64,000 nt of DNA from Mactromeris polynyma (taxonomy: Eukaryota; Mollusca; Bivalvia; Venerida; Mactridae): positions 6,285,401 through 6,349,400 of the forward strand of contig JASFXZ010000013.1 in assembly GCA_032209605.1 (NCBI GenBank), read 5' to 3'. Below are positions 1-11,523 of the stretch, one piece after another. Under the pieces are notes generated by a model. It was not told the origin of the DNA. It saw only the letters and a list, made by a program, of their open reading frames with translations, and ran no database searches. Position 1 is the first letter of the stretch, and every line of letters starts with the position of its first letter. The translations under genes and the position numbers were made by a program.

Positions 1-482
1 CAGAAAAAAGTAGGTGTTGAAACTGCCAAAGCAATCCCATAATATGGCAAAAAGCTTTGCAAATGTTGTCACAGGTTCTGAAATCTGGTTACACTATTTT
101 GAACCAGTGAGAAAGGTTGGAAACAAAATATAAGCCACCAACATAGCAAAATGCCAATAGTTCCGAAAGGCAATATTAGTGCAAACAGGTTTTGTAAGCC
201 ATTTTCTTCTGTAGCGCGGCATTGCAGTTCAGAAATGCGACTGGAAGGTACTACTGTGTTATCATATTGAAATAAGTACTACGAGAAACGTCGCCCAGTC
301 GCAGGTATCAAACATGTTCGATGTTCGACTGTTGCCTGGCAATGCATCAGTACACACCTCTAGTATAGTAACACAATGTTTGAAGTCGGGAAAAGTTACT
401 GTACTAACACATCCTCCTAATTCTCCCGACCTGGCACCATGCGACTTCTATGTCCTTCTAAAATTGAAAAAAATACTTATCT
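1..482 (+). pseudogene. mariner-type transposase relic (truncated by window edge)
   Basis: Conceptual translation in shifting frames gives the mariner signatures VTGSETWLHYFEP near 75-110 and HPPNSPDLAPCDFYVLLKLK near 410-470. These correspond to the family's TGDETW block and to the stretch between the second and third catalytic aspartates (PPYSPDLAPCDFF in intact members). Between them the HDNA block has become PGNASVH. Frames shift several times and no continuous ORF remains, so this is a dead copy. The left part of the element lies outside the window. Family assignment rests on the SPDLAPCDF block, which is diagnostic for mariner/SETMAR-type transposases. Confidence 0.75.
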
Positions 483-2470
483 TCTAGCCGTACATAATAT
501 TTCAAAAGTTGAACATTTAAACGTTTGAACTGATGTGTACATTAAACATACTGGTATACTTCTTGCCATCGGTATACCGGTTAGCCGTGGTAAGGGGTAC
601 AGACGTATACTATCCGCTGATGATACTAGTCTCAAAATCTGCTTCAGAATTACATTACATTTTTTGTAGACCGTTATTAAAATGGTAGTATCATTGAAAA
701 TGCAATTCAAAAAGCTTCATCGCTTTGAGAGAAATGACAGTTAAGTTATTTATTTCGTCGGTAAATATTATTCATCTGTACCAATTATACAGTCAGTATA
801 ACATAATAATTGGTTTTGCTGAAGCTTTCAAATCAATTGAGTTGTTGTAATTTAACATTATTGTACGCCCGTTGTTGCATGTATACAACCATGACATATC
901 AATGATATGCTTCTTTGTGCTGCCTTCACTAGTACATGTACTGAAGACCATTAGTCATCCCAGTCGGTGATAGACGTAGATGTTTACACTGTAAAATGAT
1001 TGTTGTTGACGCTAATTTTCCAGGTCAAATACTTATAAGTAATATAATGTTGGATGTTCTTATGATTGTAAAACTAAAGATAGTATTTATGTAATTACAT
1101 GTAAAATCTAATTAACAGTACGTTGGGCAAACTAACCAACAAGTGTCAAGGATAATAAATCGTTTTGATGTTAATAATCACAATGAATCTTCTTATGACC
1201 ATTCATCAAATGTCGCTATACATTTTAATACAAATGCTCATTCCATAGGTGACATTTCATTCAAGCTTATATATAGTGTACATGATGACATAAACATACT
1301 GTGCAACAAAACCTTCCAGATACTTACAGCAATGTATTTAAAGGGAGTGAATTATTAAACCCTTTACAGTACGATTAACGATAGTTACTCTTGCGATCTG
1401 TGTTCTTACAATTCTTTCTCTAGGAGGTCTGGGGTCAATAACTGTGAACTGATATCATGCTTTGCTAGTTTCATTCCTATTGAATGATATGTCATTTGTA
1501 GTTTTATTAAGTTGCGTAAATTCAAGTATTTAATTGCTGTTTGATATATTTATGAGGATTGGCGTATCGTTATTTTGACGCTTCCATGTTGCGTCGCGCG
1601 CTACGTTACGTAATGCAGTTTCTTTCGTGTATACGTACTTTAAAGAAGCCTTAAGGGCGAAACGTTTTGGCTCATTAATTCAATAGCCTGATTACTTTCG
1701 CGACGATGTGGTCTATATTAACGATGTTATGTTTGGATGGATGTATCTACCTTATTTTGTCGGAAATGTGATCAATATAATATCAAATTCGTGGTGTTTA
1801 GTACTACATTTATTGAACTCAATAAACGTTCAATAAATTCAATTTTAATTCAGCCCTCATTTACACAACTAATACTGGACTGCGCAGCGTATTGTATGCA
1901 TCTAGGTGCAATAAAATTCTGTATTACCGATATAGGATGTCCCAGCTGCTGTAATTTAATATATCATTCAAACCGCTCGTTGAATAGATACAACAAAACA
2001 TGAACACACATCGTACGTTTGATATTCTAAGCTCACAATAAATTTGTCGAATCAAAATAGTAACGGCCATAAAGTTATTTTTCAAATTCGTTGCTTACTT
2101 ATCATATATAACAAAATAGTTGATACATTAAAGAGAGTGGTTGAGTGGACAAATGCACATGCAATAAGAAACTGAGTTTTTTTTGATAACCTTCGATGTA
2201 GATTAGACTCCTGTGTCATATGGGTTTACTTCAGCAACAATTGCCCAGGATACACAGTTAGTGGGAGTGATTTGCAATGTTAGATTAGAGGTTCACCCGT
2301 ACCTTGTCGTCGACGGCGAATAAAAAGCTCGGTAATGTGACTTTCAAATTTAATATAAAATTTGAATACTATCATTTGTTCATTAACGAGAAATAACACA
2401 ATATAAGTTATACAAATTGTACAACAAAGATAAAAATGTTAAGAAAGTGTTAAAGATTTTATTGAGAAGA
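483..2470. other. gene-free stretch
   Basis: AT-rich sequence with no convincing exon, RNA gene or repeat. Short open frames at 477-710, 1143-1358 and 1737-2003 have no recognisable domain and no splice context. Around 1645-1680 there is a stretch reminiscent of the 3' region of Penelope-like elements, but it is too short to call. Confidence 0.5.
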
Positions 2471-2479
2471 TGTCAGAGT

Positions 2480-2575
2480 ATATACCAGAGGTTCCGAACA
2501 CGTGTATCGTAACATTTAGCCAAACCAGAGATATGTCTGTTGAAATGCTCTAACCACTACCCTGTGGACTATATA
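2480..2575 (-). repeat. tRNA-derived SINE relic
   Basis: On the minus strand an A-box-like GGTAGTGGTTAGAGCA is followed about 55 nt later by a B-box-like GTGTTCGGAACCTC. The order and spacing are those of a pol III tRNA promoter. The tRNA arms are decayed, so this is a SINE or tRNA pseudogene, not a working tRNA. Confidence 0.45.
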
Positions 2576-2589
2576 ATTACATGTATACA

Positions 2590-2702
2590 TAGCAGGTGTC
2601 AATCACACGACCTTTCATGTCTTTGTTATGATGCAGCCAGGGGTTGAGCAAATGACCTCCCAAACGCAAAGCGGAAACCCAACCAATTGAGCCATTGATT
2701 CA
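2590..2702 (-). repeat. tRNA-derived SINE (bivalve-type)
   Basis: Minus-strand sequence runs from an A-box region (GGCTCAATTGGTTGGG) through CGTTTGGGAGGTCA and a decayed B-box (GCTCAACCCCTGG) into a body starting GCATCATAACAAAG. That order matches a SINE type I know to be widespread in bivalve genomes. It is truncated and mutated here, and is adjacent to another SINE relic in the same orientation. Confidence 0.6.
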
Positions 2703-2929
2703 TTAAACATGTCTTACTAGCTTCTGAGACTACCGTGACATGTACATTTTTATTTATAACTCAGACATATCTGTGATAGGTCATTGTACTTAAAATTTGT
2801 TAAATTGAAAACACACACTTTTAAACACTTGTTTAACATCAGAAGCAGTTTTGATGTTACCAATAGTTCTTAAGCGACAGGAATGTGTTAGTACTGTTAT
2901 GGACATTTTTGCAATGGACTTTATGTCCC

Positions 2930-3387
2930 GTTCTCTCCGTCGATCTGACTACCTCGATCAAACTCGATATTGTGGTCGTGAAATGATCTCCCTTGGTCTG
3001 CAGGGGGTCCCGCATGGTCTGCAGCGGTTTACTTTGGTCTGAGGCGGTCGGGGTTTCAACACGATTGATTGACATGTCAAAACAATCCACGTAGCGCTCT
3101 AGAAGTCAGACGTTCTGGAAGCGGTCTGATATATATCTTGCAGCGCTCTGGCAAACTCGTGTATACTCGTGTACAAGGTCTAGTTGATCGGGAAGACATC
3201 TAGTCATATATATTTTACCGTTATGCACTTGATCAACTAGACGTGTATGTGTCTTGTACTCGACCTTGTACGACCCCAATCAGATGCATTCACTCGATCT
3301 ACACGATAATTTGCAGACCGCACACGATCTCTAACCGATCATACCCGACCGCCTCGATATTCTATACAAGGATCAATGTCAATGTTC
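2930..3387. repeat. short inverted repeats beside the Harbinger relic
   Basis: The stretch is rich in CGGTCTG/GATC-type words and contains a clear inverted pair: CTAGTTGATC at 3180-3189 and GATCAACTAG at 3231-3240, with ACAAGGTC/GACCTTGT words outside it. It may be a subterminal region of the neighbouring Harbinger element, but I could not find matching termini on the other side. A region of similar composition lies at 7500-7870. Confidence 0.3.
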
Positions 3388-3765
3388 AGCGGGCATTTTG
3401 GCGGGTTTATGTAGGATACCAATGTTATCTTGCTCTAGCTTGAGTTCACAGTTGTTAATCAGCTGAGCATCAAAGGCACTGCCATTAGCTCCGACACTGA
3501 TCCAGATGAACGTGTAGTTTGCATCAACAGCAGCGTGTAATATCATGGAAAAAAGTCATAGTTATTACAGAACAGTGAACCAGAGTCCTTGGGCTTCATT
3601 ATACGGACATGCTTCTCATCAATTGCCCCACATGCATAAAGAAAGGTCGACTTGGTTTGGAAATCATCGGCAATCTGCTTCCACTACTCAGGGGTTATTG
3701 CAGGAGTCAATACCTCCTTTGCATACTCCTGTATGATTGCTTTTAACACTTCTGGTATGAAGACG
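3388..3765 (-). pseudogene. HARBI1-like (PIF/Harbinger) nuclease relic
   Basis: Minus-strand translation gives WKQIADDFQTKSTFLYACG, then AIDEKHVRIMKPKDSGSLF, then after a frameshift ILHAAVDANYTFIWISVG and ANGSAFDAQLINNCEL. This is the characteristic core of HARBI1-like DDE nucleases: the GAIDGKHV block with the first catalytic Asp, and the VDANY...VGANGS..DAQ block. The copy is dead: an in-frame TAG (plus-strand 3684-3686) precedes WKQIADDF, and a frame change occurs at the A-run near 3547-3553. N- and C-terminal parts are missing. Confidence 0.8.
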
Positions 3766-4639
3766 CAATTTGTATACAATATAAACAGTTTAACAAATTA
3801 TAAATAATGTAATTATATATTAATATTACAACTATTTTAAGTATCGAAAATAAAATGGCGGCCATCTCGGATATCGAATCTACCCGATTTGAACATACTT
3901 GCATCTACTAGTTGCCCCGAACACCCACACCACGTTTCGGATATATCAGCCCATCGGTTCGGGAGAAGAAGTCAAACATAGAAAAGAAAATAAGTGTGTA
4001 ATTACCTGTAGTTGGTGTCTTGCTTTGTTATTCTTGGTGATGTACGGTCAACAATCTCCTCAATCAATTCTGCATCCAGTTTTTTTTTCTTTTCTTCTGT
4101 CTTTTTGGGACCAAGCAGACCCGTTTATTAGCAATAGCATTATATACAATAATGGTAACACTACATAAAATACTACCGTGTATATACCGTACTCAATTAT
4201 CAGATAATACATTAAATGTATGTATATTATAAATGTCATAGTTCTTCTTGACTCATACATTGTTCATAGAAGAATATTCACAATAACATAAATGCATGAA
4301 ATTATCAAAATGTAACTATAGTTATACAGAAATGATTTAATGAAGGTCATAGAAAAAAGGAGAGAAAAAATACAAACGTATTAAGGTAATTAGCTCGCAT
4401 GTTAAGAGCAACTTTATTTTGCTTTAATTGGTCTATATGCGGCTGGTCACAATGAACTTTTTTTATAAGGCAATTGACCTATCAGGCGAAAGCGAAAGTT
4501 GTTAGGTTAAGTAGATATACATGTATATTAGGGAAAAAAAGACAATATTTAAATTAATGTGGTTTTCTGTAGATTTCGCAGAAAGCGCTTCTATATAATA
4601 GAAGCCAAACAGCACATTAGGTTGTATAAGAGGATTATA

Positions 4640-5600
4640 TCACCGCATTATAGAAATATCTGAATCATGGTACAGTGCAAATTATTATTTTCGTATATTT
4701 TTAACAACAAACTCAGTTCATTTATCAACAGTTTAAAAATGTTGAAATTTTCTTTTCTTCGTTCACTACAAAAATAAGATTTGTAGATTGAAAAACCAAT
4801 ATAGCTTAAAATTATATTTACAAATGTATACTCTATTATTTCAATTTCATATTCGATAACAATATATCTAACCATTTTTAGATTGATAGATATGCCACAG
4901 GTTTTAAATGCATTTAACACTTTAACCCAGTAGTTATCAAGGTATTTACAATAGCGCATAAAGTGGTCTATTGTTTCAACATTTCGACATCAATTACATA
5001 GAGGATTATCCGTAATTTTCCAAATACATGTAAACAGATTTTCATCAGTTGCTATAATTGTGTGTATTAACTTATAACGGTACTGTTTGATCATGTTGTC
5101 AATTATGATTTTGTTAATGAAAAAGTAAACGGAAGGCCAATTAACATCAACATTTAAGCGTATGACCAAAACGCGTGAACGTATGGCTTTTGAAATTTAG
5201 TTTGAATAAATACATCATAAAATTACTTATTTGTTTTATTCCTAATATTGTTTATAACGCTGTCTGATAACGAAGTTGGAACTTGACTGCGTTTTGAGTT
5301 TTCAGTTTTAATAGTTGTTAACCATGAATTGGGTATCGTTCGTTTAAGGATAGAACTTTCAGATGTCCAGTTTTGCATTTTTTTAAGTTTGTTAAAGATA
5401 ATAGTTTCATCGATATCACCATTGTTATTTATTATATCATTGATAAAAAACAGATTGGATTCAATCAAATATCAAATATTAAAGATTTAATTTTCAATTT
5501 AATGTATTTGTTGCCCCATATTACTTGCTTTCTTATGTTATAGAATGTTTCTGGTTTAGGGGAGGTTATCTCTTTTTTCATAACAATCCAAATCTCAATT
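4640..5600 (-). pseudogene. L1/Tx1-type LINE ORF2 C-terminal remnant
   Basis: Minus-strand frames give in order RKQVIWGNKYIKLKIKSL, then FFINDIINNNGDIDE...IPNSWLTTIK, then NVETIDHFMRYCKYLDNYW. This is the usual order at the C-terminus of L1/Tx1-clade ORF2 proteins: the WGN.YI block, the D.I...G block, and the Cys-rich ETI.H...C segment near the end. Frames are interrupted between blocks. The 5' part (endonuclease and RT core) is absent, as expected for a 5'-truncated LINE insertion. Confidence 0.65.
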
Positions 5601-5745
5601 AGTTCTAGAAGTCACGTGAATGGCCATAATGTACGGTAGTGGTTATTTATGGTGCAACTACACACTCTATTAAAACACTTGGTTCAATATTGAATTTATC
5701 GGAATTTAGTGCCACGAATAGTGATTAGTATAAGAATTATATCTA

Positions 5746-7369
5746 AAACAGAGAGAATACGTAACCACAGGGAACGCCATATACACAAGACAATACCTCC
5801 CCACGCAGACCTCCGGAAAAACAACAATACACAAAACATAAGGCACTTAAGGAGGCTAAACGGTACACATATTAAGGAACAGAGGCACAAGGAATGGCCC
5901 GACAGACCATAAGGAATAACTAGGATAATCAAAGTGGACAGCAAAGGGAGGGGGAGGGGGGAATTAATGGATGGAAAATATCACAGGACAAGTCAAGACA
6001 ACTGGCTGCAATAGGCCAAAAATGGGCAGGAAACACTCTGAACACTAAATAAAGTGACAGAATTTCACAGGGGAAAAGGAAATATAAAACACATTCATAA
6101 CACAAACAGAAACAACAATCATATAGCGAATTACAGCCTTGTAACTGTCAGCAAAAGATACTTGGGGTTTAAATCGATTTAACAGCTAGCTAACCTCACA
6201 CCTTATCGCTATATGGTCATTGATTTCTTACATATATACATAAATTGACTAAGTAGGCAGTAACTAATCATTAAAAACAACCAACCATAACGTACATATT
6301 AACAGACATACAGTAAATAATCCAGCACGGAGGAACAAGCAGCCTTATACTGACCTTGATCCCCGCAACTAAAATAGTAAAATCAGAATAGAATTAACCT
6401 TAAAATGTCAAATTAAAAATGCAATTTACAATAAAGTCAACTTGATAATGTATTTACTAATTAAACAATTATTAGATATTATTGATAAGGAAATGGAATT
6501 TATAACTAAAAGAAATATGTCTAATAAGAAAACTAAAACACAAAAACACGACTGCACCCAACGAATATTAAGGTAAACCAGGGATTGTGACTTTACAATT
6601 GACAATTCCAAGAAAACAAGCAAAGATGACTGAAATAAATAGTGGTATAGTATACCTACGAAGGAAGAATGGATTTCCCATGTAGAACTATATAAGGCAA
6701 TTTCGTGCAGAATAAACGCTAATAATATTACTGGCCTACAGAGAGTCAATGGGCTATGGCGTATATATCTTGACAATTTTGGATGATAAAGTAAAGCTTA
6801 TGGCGGAAGGGATGCCATTAAGGGGTATGGTCGTACCAGTCTTGAATACAAATCCCTTACGCCATTAGGTTATTCACGGTTGAGTTCTTGCAGGAGTTGT
6901 TCATACTGTCCATACAGTGGCCAATGCGCCATCCACTGCCTACACCATATATCATTGCGACGTTTTAACGTCAACGTCTTATTCATTTGCGTTGAAGCTC
7001 AGCCAGAGCCTCTTCCAGTTATGTATGTTTTGTATTTCCCTTTTCCCTGTGCAATTCTGTCACTTTATACAGTGTTCATATTGTGTCCTGCCCATTTTTG
7101 GCCTATTGTGGCCAGTTGTCTTGACTTGTCATGTGATCTTTCCCATCCATTAATTTCCCCCTCCCCCTCCCTTCACTGTCCACTTTGATTCTCCTAGTTA
7201 TTCCTTGTGGTCTGCCGGGCCATTCCTTGTGCATCTGTTCCTTAATATGTGTACCGCTTGACCTCCTTAAGTGCCTTATGTTTTGTGGATTGTTGTTTTT
7301 CCGGTGGTCTGCGTGGGGAGCCACTGTCTTGTGTATGTGGCGTTCTGTAGTTACGTATTCTTTCTGTTT
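5746..7369. mobile_element. non-autonomous element with ~345 bp terminal inverted repeats
   Basis: The left arm 5746-6092 (starting AAACAGAGAGAATACG) is repeated in inverted orientation at about 7022-7369 with high similarity over its whole length, including the conserved words GGAACGCC, GCCTCCCCAC-like, AGGCACTTAAGGAGG and GGCCAAAAATGGGCAGG. The ~930 bp centre has no recognisable transposase; the ORF at 6426-6776 matches nothing I know. Several other loci in this window carry the same ~45 bp terminus (10,565-10,810; 11,385-11,445; 30,985-31,025; 36,008-36,040; 41,983-42,035; 60,100-60,178), so it is a dispersed family. I could not fix a target-site duplication. Confidence 0.75.
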
Positions 7370-7389
7370 CCTTATCAGCTAGAATAGTG

Positions 7390-9360
7390 GCCAGCTGTAT
7401 GGCAACCTCTTACCAACGTTTGTATAGTCTTCGATAGTCTTAGGACAACTGAATACCGAACAAAATACTACAGTCTTATACATAGTCTGCTGCTATCGTG
7501 CTGCGATCGTGCCCGATAGTACATGGTCGGGTATAAGTCAGGTAGAGGTCGGGTGGTGGTCACGAAAAGGTCGGGGTGGTGGTGTTGATTGGGTAGACAT
7601 CGGGAAGGTCGAACAGAGCTCGAGATGAAATCGGGATGTGTGTCGGCAAGTGGTATTGAAGTGGTCTAGAAGGGTTATTAGTTGATCTGGTATGGTCCAC
7701 TACAGGTGTGGCAGAGATCCCTTTCCGTCGTGTAGACACATGGTCGAGCTTGGTCGCGGATTTTGGCCGGTCGGGGAAATCGAAGTACTCATATCGGCGG
7801 TGAGAACGGGACATTATGGGATAATGACAAGTAAAATGATCCCAGCCGAACGGGAAGAAATAAATGTTATCGTTCACAAAATCTCAAAAATAAAAGACTT
7901 CCATGTAAATCGCTTTAATAACTGAAAAGTTAAAAACCGTTGAACAAAGTAATGAAGAGACAGACGTAGCAGCTCACATGATGTTCACTGGGAATGTCCG
8001 TTTACATCATATACACTAGTCAAATATATATCAGTTTCAAAATCAATCACGCGTGACGGTAATTGAACAATCTCAATATCTTCGTGCAATTAATATCTCC
8101 AAATTGTTTCATATACGATCGGGAAACTGGACACAAACTATAAGACGTAAAATATTTGAAAACTATATGACGCGATTATTTTCTGCACATTTGCTGGCCT
8201 TTCGAACTTCTGAACGTTTTTGTGTCGTCACAAAAGGCCTTTAGGAAATGATCAATTTAATCTTAATTGAATGTTTACTCAAAATGTTATTTATCGAAAC
8301 ATGCCAAATGTTTGCCCATTCCTGTCACAAAATTGAAAAAACAGTCTTGTTTATTAGAAAACTGGCAACATTTTGTGTTGTAAACGATTGTTCGAGTTGT
8401 CAAAATGGACATTTTCTGAAAGAGTTTTCTTTTCCGCGTTCAATGCGGTACGATGTAGCATATGAGTGAGACTGAACGCAAAATGAAAATATATATTTAT
8501 TTTGATATTGGTACATACCCCCACTGCTTCCCAAGTCACATTTTATGTATGAATGCGTGTCTGGTAAACTTGTCTGGTTTCACGCATCAAAGTAAACCTA
8601 ATATGTGATAGGTTATTGTATTTTTACTTTGCTTTACCTGACAAACGTATCTGCAAAGAAGTATACATTTGTAATTTTAAACAATATGTTATCGGTCTAA
8701 CAACCCTGGACAACTTGGGAAACAAAATGTCTGAGAAGTATTGGACGTCATTCGCCATGACTTGTAACACTCTTTCTACATTCACAGCTATATGAAAACC
8801 CTAGACTTCACATTAATAATTTAAAATGAGCAGTATCAGTTTTTTTAAATTCTAGTCTATGAAATTTACATTAGGTTATTGATTTAATATTTTGTTGTTA
8901 TTACGCAGTCTGGTGTAAATACAAATTTAATTACAAAGAGCAAGGTCAGTATTACGCTCCCACAAAGCGCTTTAATTCCACTATCGTTACATCCGCACGC
9001 TGCTGTATTCCCAGTATTTTTTTATATTTGAGCTTTTGAACCTGCCTGATATAACCAATGATTTAGTTGCAGTAAACGAAATTACCGTTCGTTCATGATA
9101 CTAAATTGCATTAGTTGGCACGATCACGTGCCTACTGCGTTTATGATAGTTGGGCATTTGCATGTGTTATAACCAATCACATGTGAACACAATATAAAGC
9201 CTTTCGTGTCGAGGGAAATGTTGTCGATCTAGCAATCATGTCAATTACGCATTTACAGAAGGCAGTTATTTTGTTCTTTCATCGAGGATTGTACTGATAC
9301 CACAATATACTTGTAGTAATCATTGATACAAATATTGGCTAGAATGCACTTATAGATCAT
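7390..9360. other. gene-free stretch
   Basis: No convincing exon or RNA gene. 7500-7870 is GC-richer and full of GGTCGGG-type words resembling the Harbinger-flanking sequence at 2930-3400. The open frames there (7560-7877 minus, 7692-7925 plus) overlap each other on opposite strands and show no domain. 7930-9360 is AT-rich with nothing recognisable. Confidence 0.5.
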
Positions 9361-9369
9361 GTATGTCAC

Positions 9370-10215
9370 AAACTCAACTCAAACTTAAATGTATTAAAAA
9401 GAATTAACTATATCTTAAACATCAACACCAGGAAATTATTCTACAATCTTACATGTTATCTTCAATGGACTATTGTTGCCCAATATGGTGTCGAGGGTTT
9501 ATAGCACAAACAAGAGAATATCCATCATACAAATAAGCAGCAAAACGTATTCTACATAAACCTTAAATAACAACATCACGGCCCTTATTCATTAAATTAG
9601 GGTGGCTAGCATTTGAAAATAGATGTAAATTTCTCTCACATAATACAATGCCCACTTAATGTACTTTCATGATGTAATTTGTTTCGCCTATAATTATACA
9701 TACTCATTAAGATCCACCACGAACAATGACATAGCACCCTTTTCCTATAAATCAAATAATAGTAAACAAACATTCTCCTTTTATGCTATTTTTATGAGGT
9801 ATGCAATTCTATTCCTGTAAATATACGTTGTCTGTCTAAAACATTTAAACATAATTACAGGAACTATTTAATTCTTAAACAATAATATCAAAAATAGTTC
9901 ATTCTTGTTGTATGTTTCTTATGTGAGGTGTCTGATGTCTGGTGTCAATTTTATTTTCATATCATCTTAACTTTTGTAGTTTTTAATAGTCTCATTTACA
10001 TCCTGATATTAATACATGATGTACTTGTACTCTTTAGTGTATGTGCGTGTGTGAATGCTTGTTTGTTTGTACGTGTGTGTATTATTGTTTGTTTGTGCGA
10101 GTTTATTCATATTTTTTTGTTAATATAAGGCCATATTGGAAAAAGATGTACAATTTATTGTTAACCTTAATATGTTACCTTCTGAATATAAAGAATTTAT
10201 TATTATTATTATACG
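9370..10215 (+). pseudogene. non-LTR retrotransposon (jockey/CR1-like) 3' remnant
   Basis: One plus-strand frame, broken by several stops, reads LQSYMLSSMDYCCPIWCRG, then AAKRILH, then TTSRPLFIKLGWLAFENRCKF. This is the conserved region just after the reverse-transcriptase palm in jockey/CR1/L2-type LINEs (S.LDYC..VWG, ..AAR.I, ...LGWL....R). It is followed by a non-coding 3' region ending in an (ATT)n tail at 10,195-10,213, typical of these LINEs. Multiple stops show it is old and inactive. Confidence 0.65.
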
Positions 10216-10564
10216 TATTACAAATAGTGTGGCAAAATTGCGTAACGAAATTCTGAGTATGAACGAGATGACGCACTTTAAAATATATGCGTCGACAGCT
10301 GTTTAAATGACCTTAAAATCACTACACATTTACAGGCATCGGACTAATGTTGGCATACCGACTTAATGATAGTCACTTACTTTAGATTTATTTATTTTTC
10401 TAACAATTTCCATTGTCACAGCGCAATTTATATGACAGGGAAAGCTGTCTTTGCAACGCACACCCGCATTAGCTTTATTTACACATGTATTTATACATTT
10501 GCAAGTCTTTACAAGCGGCTCACTGAATGGCTCTGAACGCATGTCGATTTGCCTGTCTAAAATA

Positions 10565-10810
10565 TAAAAGTTTCGGCCTATTGTTGCTAGCTGTCTTGAC
10601 TTGTCCTATGATCTTTTCCATCCATTACTTCCCCCTCGCTGTTTGACCTAGTTATTCCTACCAGGCCATTCATTGCGCATCTGTTTCCTAACGTACCCCA
10701 TCAAGTGCCTTATGTTTTATGGATTGTTATTTTCCTGGAGGTATGTGTGGGAAGGCACTGTCTTATGTATGTGGCGTTCCCTGTATCAACTTATTTCTTC
10801 TCTTCTAGTG
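10565..10810. repeat. solo arm of the long-inverted-repeat family
   Basis: The sequence from CGGCCTATTGTTGCTAGC to the conserved terminus TGTGGCGTTCCCTGTA repeats the right arm of the 5746-7369 element, with several deletions (for example in the C-rich block). No opposite arm is nearby, so it is a solo or truncated copy. Confidence 0.65.
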
Positions 10811-11384
10811 TATAATGAAAATAAAATGTTTGGTATTGTTCCAGTTTCAGAGATGCAGATATAGGTTTCGATGTAGTTTACCTGCAACAAGAACATAATA
10901 ATTAATTAACATTAACACTTATCATCCAATGTATACACAATAATAATATTAACACACTCGATGAGAGTGAGTACATTTATTCATACAGCATTGTACAACG
11001 AAATGTTACACTACACATGAAAGTAATAAATCAGTATATACTGTTACAGCACTTTTAGGTACATTGTCAGTCTTTTTATATGTCCATCATTATTGGAACT
11101 GAATAATATTGAACCAATTGATACATACTAGGTCTTCGCCAGAAATATTCATTATTGTATCGCCTTCGTAAAATTTGATAGTTGCAACAAGTAAACATTA
11201 AATGACAATTGTCCTCTTGGTATCAATTGTTACATTTTAGTGAAATCTATTCGCTCATTTCTCTCTGAATGAAACCATATCTGCTTGCTTCCATTCTCAG
11301 ACAATATGCAGACACTCGAACTTATGTAAAATCTTTCTTCAAGACAAATATGTACTTTTGTTAGGACAAAGGGCCATTTAGTGG

Positions 11385-11445
11385 ATTCAGGGAGCGCCAC
11401 GTACACAATACAATGCCTCCCCACACAGATTACCTGGATGTTATG
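11385..11445. repeat. terminal fragment of the long-inverted-repeat family
   Basis: AGGGAGCGCCACGTACACAA followed by CAATGCCTCCCCACACAG matches the left terminus of the 5746-7369 element. It lies about 80 bp upstream of the first coding exon I assign to the pseudo-deacetylase gene. With 10,565-10,810 in opposite orientation it could represent two ends of one decayed copy. Confidence 0.5.
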
Positions 11446-11523
11446 TCATACCACGATTATAATTCTTTTGTTGACATCGTCTCCTTTCTTGTGTAAAGGT
11501 ACATGTATACTAATTGATGGTTA

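Noticed and set aside
1640..1700. Penelope-like element 3' fragment (GAAGCCTTAAGGGCGAAACG)
   Set aside because: Similarity to Penelope 3' regions is limited to ~25 bp with no reverse-transcriptase remnant.
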